Source: an uncultured Clostridia bacterium
GTDB taxonomy: Bacteria; Bacillota; Clostridia; Christensenellales; Aristaeellaceae
Direction: 5' to 3'
Assembly: GCA_947600345.1 (NCBI GenBank)
Contig: CANQGC010000198.1
Span: 1-5,690, forward strand
DNA: 5,690 nucleotides
Shown here: positions 5,326 to 5,690 of the stretch, one piece after another
Layout of the letters: every line of letters begins with the position of its first letter
How positions within the stretch are numbered: the stretch's first letter is position 1
Made by a program: the position numbers and the translations under genes
The notes under the pieces: model-generated
Told to the model about the DNA's origin: nothing
Database searches by the model: none
What the model saw: the letters and a program-made list of their open reading frames with translations, nothing else

Positions 5326-5354
5326 TTGATATAGTGCAGCCGCCCGGATATAAT
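5326..5354 (+). promoter_or_regulatory. Promoter of the flavodoxin gene
   Basis: TTGATA at 5326-5331 and TATAAT at 5349-5354 are 17 nt apart, predicting a start near 5361 and a leader of about 65 nt. The short inverted repeat CAAA-GTA-TTTG (5318-5328) overlaps the -35 box and could be part of a LysR binding site. The leader also contains the perfect 10-bp palindrome GCCCGCGGGC at 5380-5389. Confidence 0.75.
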
Positions 5355-5425
5355 GGGAGCATAGAACAAGCACCCGGAAGCCCGCGGGCAGCAGGAAGAG
5401 TCGAATCATTAAGGAGTGAATCATC

Positions 5426-5690
5426 ATGAGCAAGACATTGGTTGCGTACTTCAGCGCCAGCGGAACGACGGCGCACGTTGCGCGGGAGCTGGCGCAGGTG
5501 GCGGGCGCGGATCTGTACGAGATCAAGCCCGCCGTGCCCTACACGAAGGCCGATCTGAACTGGATCAACAAGAAGTCCCGCAGCTCCATCGAGATGAGCG
5601 ACAAGGGCAGCCGCCCGGCGCTGGCGGACCGGGACGCCGACATCGCGGCCTACGACACCATACTGCTGGGCTTCCCCATCTGGTGGTACG
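5426..5690 (+). CDS. Flavodoxin (C-terminus beyond window)
   Basis: The first 88 residues are present before the right edge. MSKTLVAYFSASGTTAHVA begins with a beta strand followed by the flavodoxin phosphate-binding loop SASGTT (10-15), which binds FMN phosphate. LLGFPIWWY at 80-88 is the start of the second loop, where a tryptophan normally stacks against the isoalloxazine ring. The segment YEIKPAVPYTKADLNWINKKSRSS between them resembles the Flavodoxin_4 group (PF12682), common in anaerobes as 'flavodoxin' or 'NAD(P)H-dependent oxidoreductase'. AAGGAG at 5411-5416 is nine nt from the ATG. It has its own promoter 111 nt downstream of the LysR gene and may be the regulated partner of that LysR protein. 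Expected full length is about 150-180 residues, so about half is seen. Electron partners cannot be inferred from this fragment. Confidence 0.9.
   Translation, partial: MSKTLVAYFSASGTTAHVARELAQVAGADLYEIKPAVPYTKADLNWINKKSRSSIEMSDKGSRPALADRDADIAAYDTILLGFPIWWY

Noticed and set aside
4250..5476. Minus-strand open frame of 408 codons across the LysR gene
   Set aside because: It is a GC-rich shadow of the LysR gene, with an Arg/Leu/His-rich translation and no recognisable domain.

Overview
The window is about 5.7 kb of GC-rich bacterial DNA with strong purine-rich ribosome binding sites before most genes, near-consensus sigma-A-type promoters (TTGACA/TATAAT) and short intergenic gaps. The protein families present (COG2509-type FAD dehydrogenase, DinJ/YafQ toxin-antitoxin pair, cysteine-rich flavodoxin-fold reductase, Flavodoxin_4-like flavodoxin next to a LysR regulator) together suggest a high-GC anaerobic Firmicute (Clostridia-like). 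That placement is an inference from gene content and signals; no marker gene is present.

Left part, minus strand (1-2450). A DinJ/RelB-family antitoxin (2127-2393) has a near-consensus promoter and overlaps by 8 nt a YafQ-family toxin frame (1862-2134). That toxin frame carries an in-frame amber codon at codon 38, although all the expected catalytic residues remain encoded downstream. A hairpin terminator with T tracts on both strands (1833-1860) closes this operon. Next come sfsA (1021-1728), with its own weak promoter, and, one base after its stop, a FAD-dependent dehydrogenase of the COG2509 type (1-1019), which runs off the left edge.

Centre and right, plus strand (2551-5690). A striking 49-bp inverted repeat (23-bp arms, 3-bp centre) contains a perfect consensus promoter, TTGACA-17-TATAAT, and two copies of the 13-bp palindrome TGACAC-S-GTGTCA. 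It controls a flavin reductase-like FMN protein (GTG start, 2625), a TetR-family repressor (3186) and a flavodoxin-fold NAD(P)H oxidoreductase with a CX2CX2CX5C cluster motif (3820). The obvious model is a repressor-controlled flavin/redox operon in which the TetR protein binds the paired palindromes and represses its own operon. Then follow a LysR-type regulator (4424), preceded by a GC hairpin and no clear promoter, and a flavodoxin (5426, cut by the right edge) with its own promoter.

The plus-strand half is therefore a redox/flavin gene cluster with two transcription factors. The minus-strand half holds housekeeping and accessory genes plus a toxin-antitoxin locus that appears to have lost its toxin. 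I see no RNA genes, CRISPR arrays, insertion sequences or phage genes.
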